Part shown: positions 34,924 through 45,278 of the stretch, one piece after another | Position numbering within the stretch: position 1 is the stretch's first letter | How the letters are laid out: each line of letters starts with the position of its first letter | From: Tetraselmis striata | Taxonomy: Eukaryota > Chlorophyta > Chlorodendrophyceae > Chlorodendrales > Chlorodendraceae | Assembly: GCA_006384855.1 (NCBI GenBank) | Contig: VCJN01002744.1 | Location: 186,001 to 250,000, forward strand | Direction of reading: 5' to 3' | Length of the DNA stretch: 64,000 nucleotides | Position numbers and translations under genes: made by a program | The notes under the pieces: model-generated | What the model was told of the DNA's origin: nothing | The model's database searches: none | Seen by the model: the letters and a program-made list of their open reading frames with translations, nothing else

Positions 34924-36080
34924 ATGAACCGAACCCATGTTACTCCGTCGGCCAAGCGCCGTACTTACGTAATTGACAAGCCCGAAGCTGTCGCCCCTTG
35001 GGCTGCTTCACTCAAGTCTCGCTTACATGAGGCGTTCGGCTCAGACGAGTTGGGACAACGGACCCTCGACATGCTGTCCAACTCCCTCACCGCTCAGACG
35101 CTCAAGAGCCACGCTGGCAGATTGTTTCAGTTCGCGGAGTTCTGTGACTCCGAGAACATCAGCCAGCTGGAGGCGACCACTGCTACTGTCGTCCGGTACG
35201 TTGCTTGGATTGGTAAGCGGGGGCACATTGGGGCTAATAAGCTGTTACATCCCTACATGTCAGCAATCAACACGTTCTTTGAGCTACACAACCTCGATCC
35301 GATCGCCAAGGACAGCCTGCACCGTACCGCGGCTCGTCGTGGCATGCTGCTAAGGCAACGCCGCCTGCAGGCTGCCTCTTTGCGAGTCCCTCTGCCTGCT
35401 AATGTTGCGTACAGCTTCGTCGAGCGGGCAGAGTTGATTGTGTCTGCTCCCTTCCCCGAGTAGTACCAGTACGACTTCCGAGCCCTCATGGCATCGGTTG
35501 TCAACTCCCTGTTCTTTGCCAGGGGACTTAGTGGTGTGTCCTGCCGAGTGCGGGACGTGCATGTCGACGACTACAACAAAACCCTGCAGGTGTACCGCGA
35601 GAGGGGCCGCGCCGGTCGACGCGGTCCCGACGACATGCGCGTATTGCTCCTTCCAGTCTCGGAGCACCCCCGCATAGCGCGTCTCCTGCACCACTTCATC
35701 GAGCACGTACAGTCTGCCCCCTGGCCCATGTTGCCTTGGCCGAAACAAACTTTTGGGTGGTCACCCCGAGCGAGCATTCCAAGTCTTGAGCTGCCGCCAA
35801 AATGTCGGACTGGCTCTCTACGCACGGCCGTTTGGGTTGTCTATGCTGCCCCCCCCCCCCCCCCCCCCCTACTCGCCCCCGCCGGCACTTCTTGGAGCTC
35901 ATATGCAACCTTCGCAAGGGAGCCGCATCTGCCGCTAACGCCATCGGAACTCCACTGTCGACATTCGCTACCAAGACGGCTGGGCCACTATCTCCGACGT
36001 CGTTCTGGACTGCATCGACCCCAACGTCCTACCTTCGCCTGGCGCGTGGTTCTTCATCTTCGGTCACATTGCGTCCCTCC
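34924..36080 (+). pseudogene. tyrosine recombinase of element 2, inactive
   Basis: The N-terminal core-binding domain has SNSLTAQTLKSHAGRLFQFA, VVRYVAWIGKRGHIGANKL and YMSAINTFFELHN. A TAG at 35461-35463 interrupts; the same frame continues with VNSLFFARGLSGVSCRVRDV (first catalytic Arg region). A C21 run (35849-35869) shifts frame before NLRKGAASAANAIGTPLST, then DGWATISDVVLDCIDPNVLP. The Tyr nucleophile position is Cys (TGC), and the His of HxxR is not preserved. The copy cannot be active. Confidence 0.82.
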
Positions 36081-36532
36081 GCCACTTCCAAGTCCAACAA
36101 GACTCCGCAGCGGTGGCCTTCCCGTTGTCCCTTTCATGACCTGGCGCTACCCCTTCTCCGTCAATCTACCGCTCTCTCTGTCCGCTCATCACTGGCAACA
36201 CCAGACTCAACTTTGAAATGTTCTAAACTTGTTTATGGGGTTTCCTCCTTTCCCTTACCGCTTTTTCGGCTACCTTGCTGCTCAGTGGTATGGGTTATTA
36301 GGCACCTGTCGTTGCGCCCTTTTTGGGTGCAGCACGAGTAGACAGAAAAGCAGCCATAACAGCTGAGCCTCCCATCTTCCAGTTTCGCTGCGTTACAGTC
36401 AGCGCCCCCCTGACTCCGTTTTCCCTCATCCACGCTTTCACTTATTCCTCCTTATATTCCTGCCAATTTCGGCTCTTGTTTGTGTAGACAGCATGTGAGA
36501 CATTTTTGGCAAAACCAGACTCAACTTTGAAA

Positions 36533-37329
36533 CACCCCAATTCTACATTTATGCCCGAGTGGTCGCTACCTGTACCTGTAAGTATGTATCTGCTGTCAAG
36601 GGCGTGCTGTGTATTGTCGAGCAACGTGGCGCTCTGTGCGCGTTGTGGCAGGTCGATCACATAGCGCGGTGTGTTTTGACGGGATGAGTTGCGTGGGTTT
36701 TTATACCGCTGTGACACTGCTACCGCCGGTAGTCGCTATATCTCCATCCACCAGCAGTAGGTAGCAGCATTTCAGCGTTCATCCAGTCCTCGTCGTAATT
36801 TCATACGAGGACTATCGCCTTCTGATGCTAGTCCTCGTATGAAATTACCTAAGCAGATACAAAGCGTGGCAGATTCTGAGACGGTATCGACCTGCCAGAT
36901 AGCTTTTACGACAGCCAGATCATCAAACAAATTACTTGAAACGAGAAATATCCGAGTTAAGCCGGCACTTCCAACTCACCGATTGTACGTTTCAATCCTG
37001 TATGTTTTTCTGGGCCAGAAGTGTTACACAGCAAAGTACTATACTTCCACCGCCCCGTCGTCGTACTAAATAATGTCGGAATACCTTCACCGTACAAAAT
37101 ATGCCACAGGAGCCACAAAGCGTGCTGACGCTGTCCTATCCACCCCCATCCCGGCAAACGTTCACACGCCGCACGCGCCAGGAGGAAGCCCCCGGCCGGA
37201 CTCACTCCAGGACGTCCTTCACCTCGACAACGTCCTATAATCTCACTTGCTGCCCGCATCCTGCCAGATCGACTCGCCCGACACCCTCCTCCCTCCCCGA
37301 GCGCTCACTCCTAACTTTCCACAGCCATC
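36533..37329. other. intergenic, THF1 upstream
   Basis: No gene recognised apart from the hairpin at 36795-36848. The 5' UTR of THF1 probably occupies the last ~100 bases, which are C/T-rich. Confidence 0.5.
36795..36848. repeat. 20-bp perfect inverted repeat (hairpin)
   Basis: Arms GTAATTTCATACGAGGACTA (36795-36814) and its exact complement (36829-36848) flank a 14-nt loop. Confidence 0.85.
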
Positions 37330-39356
37330 ATGTCTTCCTCCCTCGCCACCGCGGCAGCAGCCGCCTGCAGCAGCGCAGCTGCGCCTCGGCAATCCCGGGT
37401 TGGCGCCAAGGCGGCCGCCCCCCGCGCGCACCTCTCCCTCGCGGCGCCCTTGAATAGGTGCGCGCAGCGCAGCGCCGCTGCGCCGGCCTGCAGCGTCCCC
37501 TTTTCTCAACCCTCCGCCGCCGCCCACTCCAGCTAGCGTCATCCTCAGAGCCCTCGCAGTGATGCGGCTGTGACGTCGCGCGGCGTGGCGCCTGATTCTG
37601 GCTCGGCCCACGCGTGTCGCTCAGCATAAGCTTTTGCGAAGTCGGCCACCTAGCGCCCTCGAGCCTGTGCACCGCGTAGCTGATCACTGACCTGCCCCGG
37701 CCGCTGCTCCCGATGTCTCTTTGGACCGCAGGGCTGCCCTCTTGCGCGTGGCCGCCGCCCCCAAGGCTGCGCGTCGCAGCGTTTCCGTGTCTGCCGCCGC
37801 GACCGTGATGGCTGCCACCAGTGCGCCCCCGCAGCCCCTCCGCGCCTGCTCCCGAGGGATGGCCCCAAACGACCCCACTGCCAGCCTGAACCCCGTCCGA
37901 ATCAACATAGTCGGGCGCAATCATGCCCTGATTTCGCCTCTTAGCTCAAAGTTCCGCATGAAACAGCGCCTAGACAGACACCCAGCATTGCGAGCAGCTC
38001 TAGGGTGCTGTCCCTTCCGGCCCGATGATGGACAGTGCGTACGGTATCACACAGTCACTGATGATGGACAGTGCCTGCGACAAGCTGGGCCTCCGTTTTC
38101 TGGTATCCGGGAAAACAAATCTGGGATGTGCGCTACGCGCACCTTGCCCTGACGCTGTACCCCTTCCTTCCCTATGCCTGCAGAGGTCCCCACCGTCGCA
38201 GACACCAAGCGCGCGTTCATCGAGGCCTACCCCAAGCCGATGTCCGCCCTCTACAACACCGTCGTCCAGGAGTTCCTGGTGCAGCACCACCTCATGCGGT
38301 ACCAGAGCATGTACGAGTACGACCCGGTGAGCCCCTTGACAACACCGTACTGTGTGCAATGCCGTGCACCATGTGATGCATAGCGTTTCATTTTGCCGCC
38401 CTCTCTGTGATGTGGAGTGCCCCGTGATTGGTGGCGTAGCTCCCTCAGCAGCAAGGCGGCCTGTATTGTGCTCCTGCTGACTGACCGCCTGTGCTACCTG
38501 TGCCGCAGATCATGGCGATGGGCTTCTGCAGCGTGTTTGACCAGGTGACGGAGGGCATGGGTGCCGCAGAGGTGCCCGCCATCTTCAAGGCCTACATCGA
38601 GGCTCTGGGCGAGGACCCCGCCAAGTACCGCGCCGACGCGGAGAAGCTGCAGAAGCTGGCTGGCGAGGCGAGCGCCGCCGACCTCAAGCCCGACGCCAGC
38701 GGCACCGAGCTGCAGAAGATTCTGGCGGCTGTGGCGGACTCCGAAAAGTTCTACTACACCAAGTGGTTCGGCATCGGCCTCTTCCGGATACTCGAGCTCG
38801 CGGGCGCCACAGAGCCCAAGGTGCGCCCAGGCAAAAAGAATAGTATCCGATGTGTGCATCTCAGCCCATGTTGATTGCTCTTCCACTGAGTGGGCGGGTC
38901 TCACGGTCATCGGCGATCAGTAGCTTCGTCATTCACAGTTCTGCCTTCGCCAGTCGTAAGGGCATGTGACCGCCGATGGAAGCGTCCCTCACCTGGTGCC
39001 CCGTGGTTGCTCCGCCCCTCGACCCGCAGGCCCTGGAGACCCTGGTGGCCGACCTGGGCGTGAAGGCCGACAGCGTGAACAAGGACCTCATGATGTACAA
39101 GGGCGTGCTGTCCAAGATGAACGCGGCGCGCGAGCTCATGGCCGAGATGATGGCACGCGAGAAGAAGAAGCAGGCGGAGCGCGACGCGGAGAAGGCGGCC
39201 AAGGTGGGAGACGCCCCCTGCAGCCACCTGCTGACCAGAGTTCCGCGTTGAGATGACATGTTCAGTCTTCGATGCTGACTGTGATACTAACATGGGCCCG
39301 GCCGGTGTTGCGTGCAGGCTGAGGCCGAGGCTGCGCCCGCCGAGGCGTCCTCTTAA
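37330..39356 (+). CDS. THF1: Thylakoid formation protein THF1 / Psb29
   Basis: Six exons, join(37330..37457, 37732..37820, 38184..38326, 38509..38820, 39030..39203, 39318..39356), give 294 aa, close to the plant protein (about 300). All phases match. The first ~70 residues are Ala/Ser/Arg-rich with almost no acids, a typical chloroplast transit peptide. The mature part opens with VPTVADTKRAFIEAYPKPMS, then TVVQEFLVQHHLMRYQSMYE, FKAYIEALGEDPAKYRADAE and FGIGLFRILELAGATEPK. It ends in a coiled-coil tail (NAARELMAEMMAREKKKQAE), as in the family. THF1/Psb29 acts in plastids in photosystem II assembly and repair, FtsH accumulation and thylakoid formation. It is a single complete copy; no oddity apart from the short acidic last exon. 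Confidence 0.94.
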
Positions 39357-39600
39357 GCTGCCGAATATCGCGGCAACCCGCTTATTTTTGTAGTAATCTG
39401 GAATATACCGGGCCGCGGTGACAGCCGCGCGGACCGCTCTACGCGGGGGGAGGACTGAGGAACCGGGCTAGGAGGGGCGGGGGCGGATGATGACGGGCGG
39501 GCTTTAGCGCTAACCCGCGACCCGCCCGGGGGGCTTTGCTTCTGCCGCAGCAGCACGCCGAGCTGGGCGGCCCATGCTCTGCAATGATCGGCAGCCACCA

Positions 39601-39605
39601 TGTAA
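39601..39605 (+). terminator. candidate TGTAA polyadenylation signal
   Basis: TGTAA about 245 nt after the THF1 stop codon. Confidence 0.35.
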
Positions 39606-40167
39606 GCACTCTTAACAAATGTCACCTTAAAAACACCCATTTTCCGATCTACATGTAGATTCCAACAGGGTTTAGGTTCGGGGAAAGACTCGTTGCCATC
39701 TTCCCCGAACAAGCGGAGGCGCCACCGAACAAGGAGGTAAAGCTGCGACCACAGAGAAACGACTGGTGAAGCGGCTTTGAATGGCCTTGCGCGCCTTCAT
39801 TATGGTTAATTTCGGTTCTCGGTTCCTACATCCTGCCCCCGAGTGTGTCATCTCGCGGTGTGTAGCCACAGGTAGCCAATGTCGCACAGGTAGCCAATGC
39901 GTGCCCGCACCGTCGGGAAATTGAAGGGACGCGTCAGATTGAGGGGTGCAGTATGTCAAACCTGGTGGTGGGAAAGTCTGGGCATGCTGGGGCTGCACGC
40001 GTATCTACACGCCCAGCCTTGTGCATCAACAAACCGGAGCATGGAGCCCCGCACAAAAGCAACGGGGGTGTATCTGTACATACATGGGGGTGTATATTGC
40101 TGGCTGTGCATGGTGGTATGGTGGGCAATGCCCCAAAGTAAAACACATTAGATACTACTGTATGATT

Positions 40168-40322
40168 AAATACGGTCCGCGAGGCCAACAAATATTGAAT
40201 TGGTTTGCGCCATCGCGTCGGAATGATCATGCTGTATTCGATATCCATTCTGTTATGGTTTTCATAGTATTTTCCCTCTTTACAGGGTTCAAAATCGTTT
40301 ATCATACCGGGTGTGTACGGCA
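40168..40322 (-). mobile_element. MITE-like repeat copy 4, degenerate
   Basis: Matches the reverse strand of the 3.5-kb copy from its TTAAATACGGTCCGCG end through the GAATGATCATGCTGTATTC-like core to the CCGGGTGTGTACGG end. It has lost the C tract and is the most diverged copy. Confidence 0.5.
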
Positions 40323-40709
40323 AGCAAACGCGATGATTAGTGCCGTTCTGAAGGTGTGCGCATGGGAACGATACACAGCCTCCTCGGACGTGGTGATAGC
40401 GCCCTCCCACCTCGGATGAACGCGCACTCGTAGTTGAGCACAGCGCTGCCGATGAGGTCTAAACACGCTGAGCAGCCGGACCAGCTCTCGTGTGCACATG
40501 GCGCAACATCCAGCAGCACAATCATAACGCATCCCACTTGCAAGATGGCAGGAGGTGGGGGGGGGGGGGGGGGGGGGGCTGCCGAGTCACCGCCACACGG
40601 ATTACCACTGCCGCGTCAGCGACTGCATCAACGCCCCGCTGCACATTGTGTGTGTTTTTTTTTAATTGGATGCATGTGATGTTTTATGTTTGATGCATCT
40701 GATGCGTGT

Positions 40710-40775
40710 CATATCAGATCATATCACATCGTATCGTATCGTATCGTATCATATGGTATCATATCATAGGTACAT
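40710..40775. repeat. pentanucleotide (ATATC/GTATC) repeat
   Basis: A run of CATATC, CGTATC and variants, about 12 degenerate units. Confidence 0.8.
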
Positions 40776-42576
40776 AGATTCATGTGTCCTGGGTTTAGGG
40801 TTTCGTTCCTCCAGCGCATGTCTGCCCTGCCCAGGACCTAGTGTGAATTCAGAGGCCGGGGTGAGCCCTCACTCCCTCCCACATGCAAAGGCCTTGCAGG
40901 AGCATGGGGCCGCTCCGTATTTACTCTCTAAGAACCGCTCGTATCTTTCGATCACACATCAGGTCCATGTGATAGAACATATTTGGTCAATTACGTCATG
41001 ATCGCATGGTTCGGGTGCTTTGCTTGGCTGCTTCTTGGCCATTCACACGCAGGAAATAAAGCAACGGCTGCAGCAGTTGGTATCTAGTCATGCACAGGTA
41101 GCTATCCCGGGTTCCTACTAGTGGCCATGTGTGCCTTGATTGATCCGCCTGCAGTGGCGCATTAATTTTTTGTGTGGTGAAATGTAATCAGCTCCAACAA
41201 CATTGTCGTCATGACATCTGTTGGCAAACCACCTTTTGTTGTCACAAGTGATTTACTTGTTGACATTTGATTCGAGCCCTGACGGGCACCGCACGTTCTG
41301 CCTCACCAATCTAAGTACAAGGTGCCAGTGGCGACTCGAGCTACCCGCTTTCCTCGTTAGCCAGAGCAAACGGCCTCTTTCAGAGGAGCTGGCGGCCTGC
41401 AAAATATGCCTGGATACCTGGATTCTTGGATACCTTGATACCGGCATTCCGGCAGGGTAGCAGTCTACATAATTTTCGGCTTTTACCCGTAGTTGATTTC
41501 AAATTGATTGATTTGAAATTTGAAAATAATCATATACCCGCCGGAGAAATTTGAGTATACCCTCGTTGCGCGCCGAACGCCCGTTGATGCTTTCGAGTTC
41601 CGCGGTCGGAAAAAGCACACTGCCACCCGGTATCTTTCTCAGTCGCGTAGTATTCAACCTCACGACTTACGACTAACATAAACCCTACGACTAATCCTTC
41701 CATACTACAGCCGTCTACAGGTAGACACGTAGTAAATATAATCCTCGTACGCGCGGGTGTCTCTCAGCCTGTCGTCGTGATGAGGCAACCCAGGCAGGTT
41801 GCAACTTCCGGACCCTGCGCTTATGTCAGAGGGGATCATTAGCTTTACCGCTCAATTACAATAGCGTTCGAGAGGCTTGATGGCTGCATCATTACTGCTT
41901 CGTTAGACATTCTGGGATCTCCAGAGCACACCTCACCCGAAGATAGAAAAGCCCGCACAGAACCAATCAGCCGAGGGCAATACTCCTGGCCGCATCCGAG
42001 TATGATCCAAACACGTGTTCATGTGTTTGTGCATAACTGCATACTGATAATTATTTGGGGCAATCGCTGCTCCTGCGTGGTCAGGCAGCTCTTGCTGAGG
42101 CATTCTTGCCAGGGCACGCCTGAATTTTGCTTCCCGTTTCGGCAGCGCAAGAATAGCTTTGAGGTACATATGGGGGTTGTGCATCAACGTCATTCTGTTT
42201 ATCATACCGCCGACGACGTTTATAGGAGGCGGTTCCTCTAGGCCCAGGAAGCGGTGCTCCCCCGCTTGGTTGTTGCCGGTGCATGCCGCGATAGGTGTGA
42301 CACCCGATCATCCAGGTGCCCGGCTGCCCACATATCACAGTGTTGAACCTCGCCCACCCGTAGTGTTGAACCACTACCCGCCCGCGGGATGTCGTCAGTG
42401 GCTCGTCGGCAAAGCGAGCGTCGCCGGCCCGTAGATTGCCGAACACGACACAGCAAACTTTGATTTCATCCGATATGGTTTGCACTGCATAAGATCGCGA
42501 GGCGTACATCGTGGCTGCAAGCGCGCCGCTAAGGGAGTGGCGCGTGGTGCAGAGGGAGAAATAAGCCGCGCGGGCA

Positions 42577-42880
42577 TCAATTCATACGCACATACGCGTT
42601 GATGACCGGCAGGGCCGCGACGAGTTGCGTAGCGAACCCGAAGTGGACCTTTCCCGGGGGACCGGGGACCTGAATGAGCTGAAAGTCCAGGTTTTGGAAC
42701 CAGCTATCGATGTCGTTCGTCCCTCGGAACGCAACCCAGCACCGTTCCCGGCGCCGGTCCACCGCGAGTCATCGGCCGGCGACTACGCCGCGCGAGGTGG
42801 GGGTGCTAAATGCCTGCAGGTCGGAGTAGAGGCCAGAGAGGTAGCGTCGAATGGACCCTGGATCGTCCGCCACGCAAACT
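42577..42880 (-). pseudogene. class 3 lipase remnant
   Basis: The minus frame encodes SIRRYLSGLYSDLQAF, an in-frame TGA at 42769-42771, then CWVAFRGTNDIDSWFQNLDF and VHFGFATQL, the characteristic early strands of alpha/beta-hydrolase lipase class 3. It ends at 42577 before the GxSxG nucleophile region, which I cannot find downstream. So the fragment is truncated and interrupted and cannot make an active lipase. The stop could derive from a CGA Arg codon. Confidence 0.6.
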
Positions 42881-43931
42881 TTGGCACAAGCTCGGCCCAC
42901 AGGTGGTGCTGCTGTGTAACGACTCACATTAGTTGAGACCTCCTGAAGTGCGCCACAATGCGCAGCCGAGCATCGCCGACGTCTTAACTCCTTCGCTCGT
43001 CGTCATGCCGGCGGCCTAGGTCACACCAAGTCGCAGCTGAGCTTATGATCCTATGGTCCTTGCCGAAGGTGCTGGCATATCACAAGATAGAGTGCAGTCT
43101 CACTGCGAGATGTTGAAACACGACCGCACGGCAAACAAAGCTCATCTTCAAAGAACTAGTGCTCGCAGGCTTGCAGCAGCTGGTATTCACAGCAGTTATG
43201 CATGGATATACAATAAACTGTCTCATACATCGAGCGGCCATGCGTGCATTGATCTCCGTGTAACGACGTATTTCTGTGTTGATAATAGTTTCATGTAAGC
43301 TCTGCAATTCAATAATTCCGGCGATGTTAGTAACAAGTACGGGTGCCGAAGTACCTATAGAAAAGACACGGTTTAAGACGTGTGGGGTCAGTAACCGCGC
43401 TTTCTTAGCTTTCGTTGTATATTCGTTTTGATATCGTATTCAGATGAGCAAGAAAAAAGCGACCACTTGCTTATAGCGTGGTGTCTTGTAGCTGTGTCGG
43501 CCCCCGGTGTGACATGTTTTCAATACCAGCAAAAATGCGGCCATCGTAACATATCCGCTGGCAACCCGCGTTTTGTCTTCATAACTGACTGTTAGGAATG
43601 ATGTCTACTAGAGCCGATCATCGACGGGCGAGGCGCGATCTGCCTCGCCACTCTATCTGCTACAGCTACATGCCGACTCTTGGGCGCTAGGGAACAAAAT
43701 CAGAAAAAATAAAACTGCACGCGGAGACGGGGCCTTGCCCGTCACGCCAAGGAGGCCGCCGGGTAATATCATCGCAAGGCGCTCAACGGCTAGGAACCAC
43801 TATTAGCACTCCGCGCATGCCGTCAGTCATCATGCCGACTGCGGGCCGGTCAACGCACTACGCCGGCCCCCATCAGCAAGGCTCCGGGATCACCGCCGCG
43901 GCTCCGGGCGATGTTTGCCCGGTGGCCCGGC

Positions 43932-44176
43932 TCACACGGCGTTGGCCGGGACGGCGCTGCGGCACTGCCCCTCCGTGTACTTCGCTTGGGCGTACTGCAT
44001 GCGCAGCAGCACCTCCTGCGCGGCGGGCGGGTGGCGGCAACGGGGCACGGGGAGGGTAAGCGTCCGTGGGCGGCACTAAAGGCTGTAAAAGTGACGTCAC
44101 CCCGGGCACTGCAGTGAGGGAGGGCGTGGAATCGCAACGAGGACAGGGTCAAGCGAAACCAGCGGCTGGAGAATGC

Positions 44177-44208
<32 letters not shown>

Positions 44209-45247
44209 CGGGGTGCCGCAGCAGCTGTGCCAGCGGGAAGGCGATGGGTGGCCGATCTGTGACAATTCTACGAGTACAATGTACTACCGGTTAGTACTAG
44301 TACGATGTGCACCTGAGACTTCGAGGATACGTACGATGTAATGCTATTCTGAAAACACTGAAGCCTTTCGTCTTTGCAACACCACTGCACACCACCTTGT
44401 CTTTGTGTCATCAAGGGGGGGACGGTCTCAGATCAGCGCAGACATGATGTAAATAGTGATGACACTGTAATTAAGGGATTGCAACAGTTGGTGGTTTTCG
44501 CCTTCAACGGGAGATGGAGCAAGAAAATCAGACCTGCTATACACACTGCCTTCGCTGCAGTACCCTGTAAGCAATGGTTTCGGAGCATGTTTGTTGTCGG
44601 ACAGCGCCGAGGGTGGGGTCGGTGGGGTGGGCGACTGGGCGTGTCAAGCGGGTGAGGGGCCGAAAGGATGGAAGCCCGCATGGCACCCGATAGCCTCCGC
44701 ATGGCCACCGTCGCAAAATCCGGAGTTTGGCGCAATCATCGAGGTGGACTGACTGCGGGCCGGCAGGCCCGGGCAGGGGTTCGTGCGTCATCGCACCTGC
44801 AGGATCATCCCGGACAGCTGGATGCCGTCCACCAGCTGCTCCGGCGTCTGGATGGACTCCGGCCGGCTCCTGCGCAGCCACAGCAGCTTCTCCTGCGGGG
44901 CGGGCAGCAGGGTGGCGCAACTCGGCTGTCAGAACATTCGCATGGCCGGCAAGGCACTGCGTATCCAGTAGCGCTGCCAGCACGGGTCACTTCAGACCGT
45001 TCAGTGAATCAACTCAGCCGCAGGTTGCAAAAGAGGGGAATCGTCAGCGGCAAAGCGGGGGGGTCAAGAGCACCGGACTTTGGCGGGGGACGGGGGGACG
45101 CTCACCAGCGGCGAGGCGGGGATGTCGTTGCAGAGGAGCTCCGCCAGCCTGTGAGTAGGCGAGATGGGGAATGCCGTTAATCTCAGCTTGGTGGATGCGG
45201 CGGGTGATGGGTGATGCGGTTGCGCAGGAGCGTAAGCGGGGGAGAGG

Positions 45248-45278
<31 letters not shown>

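Larger units (their letters stand above)
33202..36532 (+). mobile_element. short tyrosine-recombinase element with split direct repeats, no RT
   Basis: A ~180-bp sequence beginning TGTTCTAAACTTGTTTA occurs at 33202-33384 (A1) and 36219-36397 (A2). ACCAGACTCAACTTTGAAA occurs at 36200-36218 (B1) and 36514-36532 (B2). The order A1-ORFs-B1-A2-B2 matches element 1, yet the sequence differs. Inside are a gag-like ORF and a tyrosine recombinase, but I find no RT or RNase H motif in any frame over the ~1.5 kb before the recombinase. It is either an internally deleted derivative or a non-autonomous lineage. Confidence 0.8.
39357..43931. other. gene-poor region with repeats and remnants
   Basis: Contains the THF1 3' flank, MITE copy 4, a pentanucleotide repeat, a G-run at 40557-40578 and a lipase remnant. 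Frames such as 39353-39712 (minus) have no support beyond being open. Confidence 0.5.

Noticed and set aside
39353..39712. 119-aa minus frame overlapping the THF1 3' end
   Set aside because: No domain; overlaps a 3' UTR and has low-complexity Ser/Pro content.
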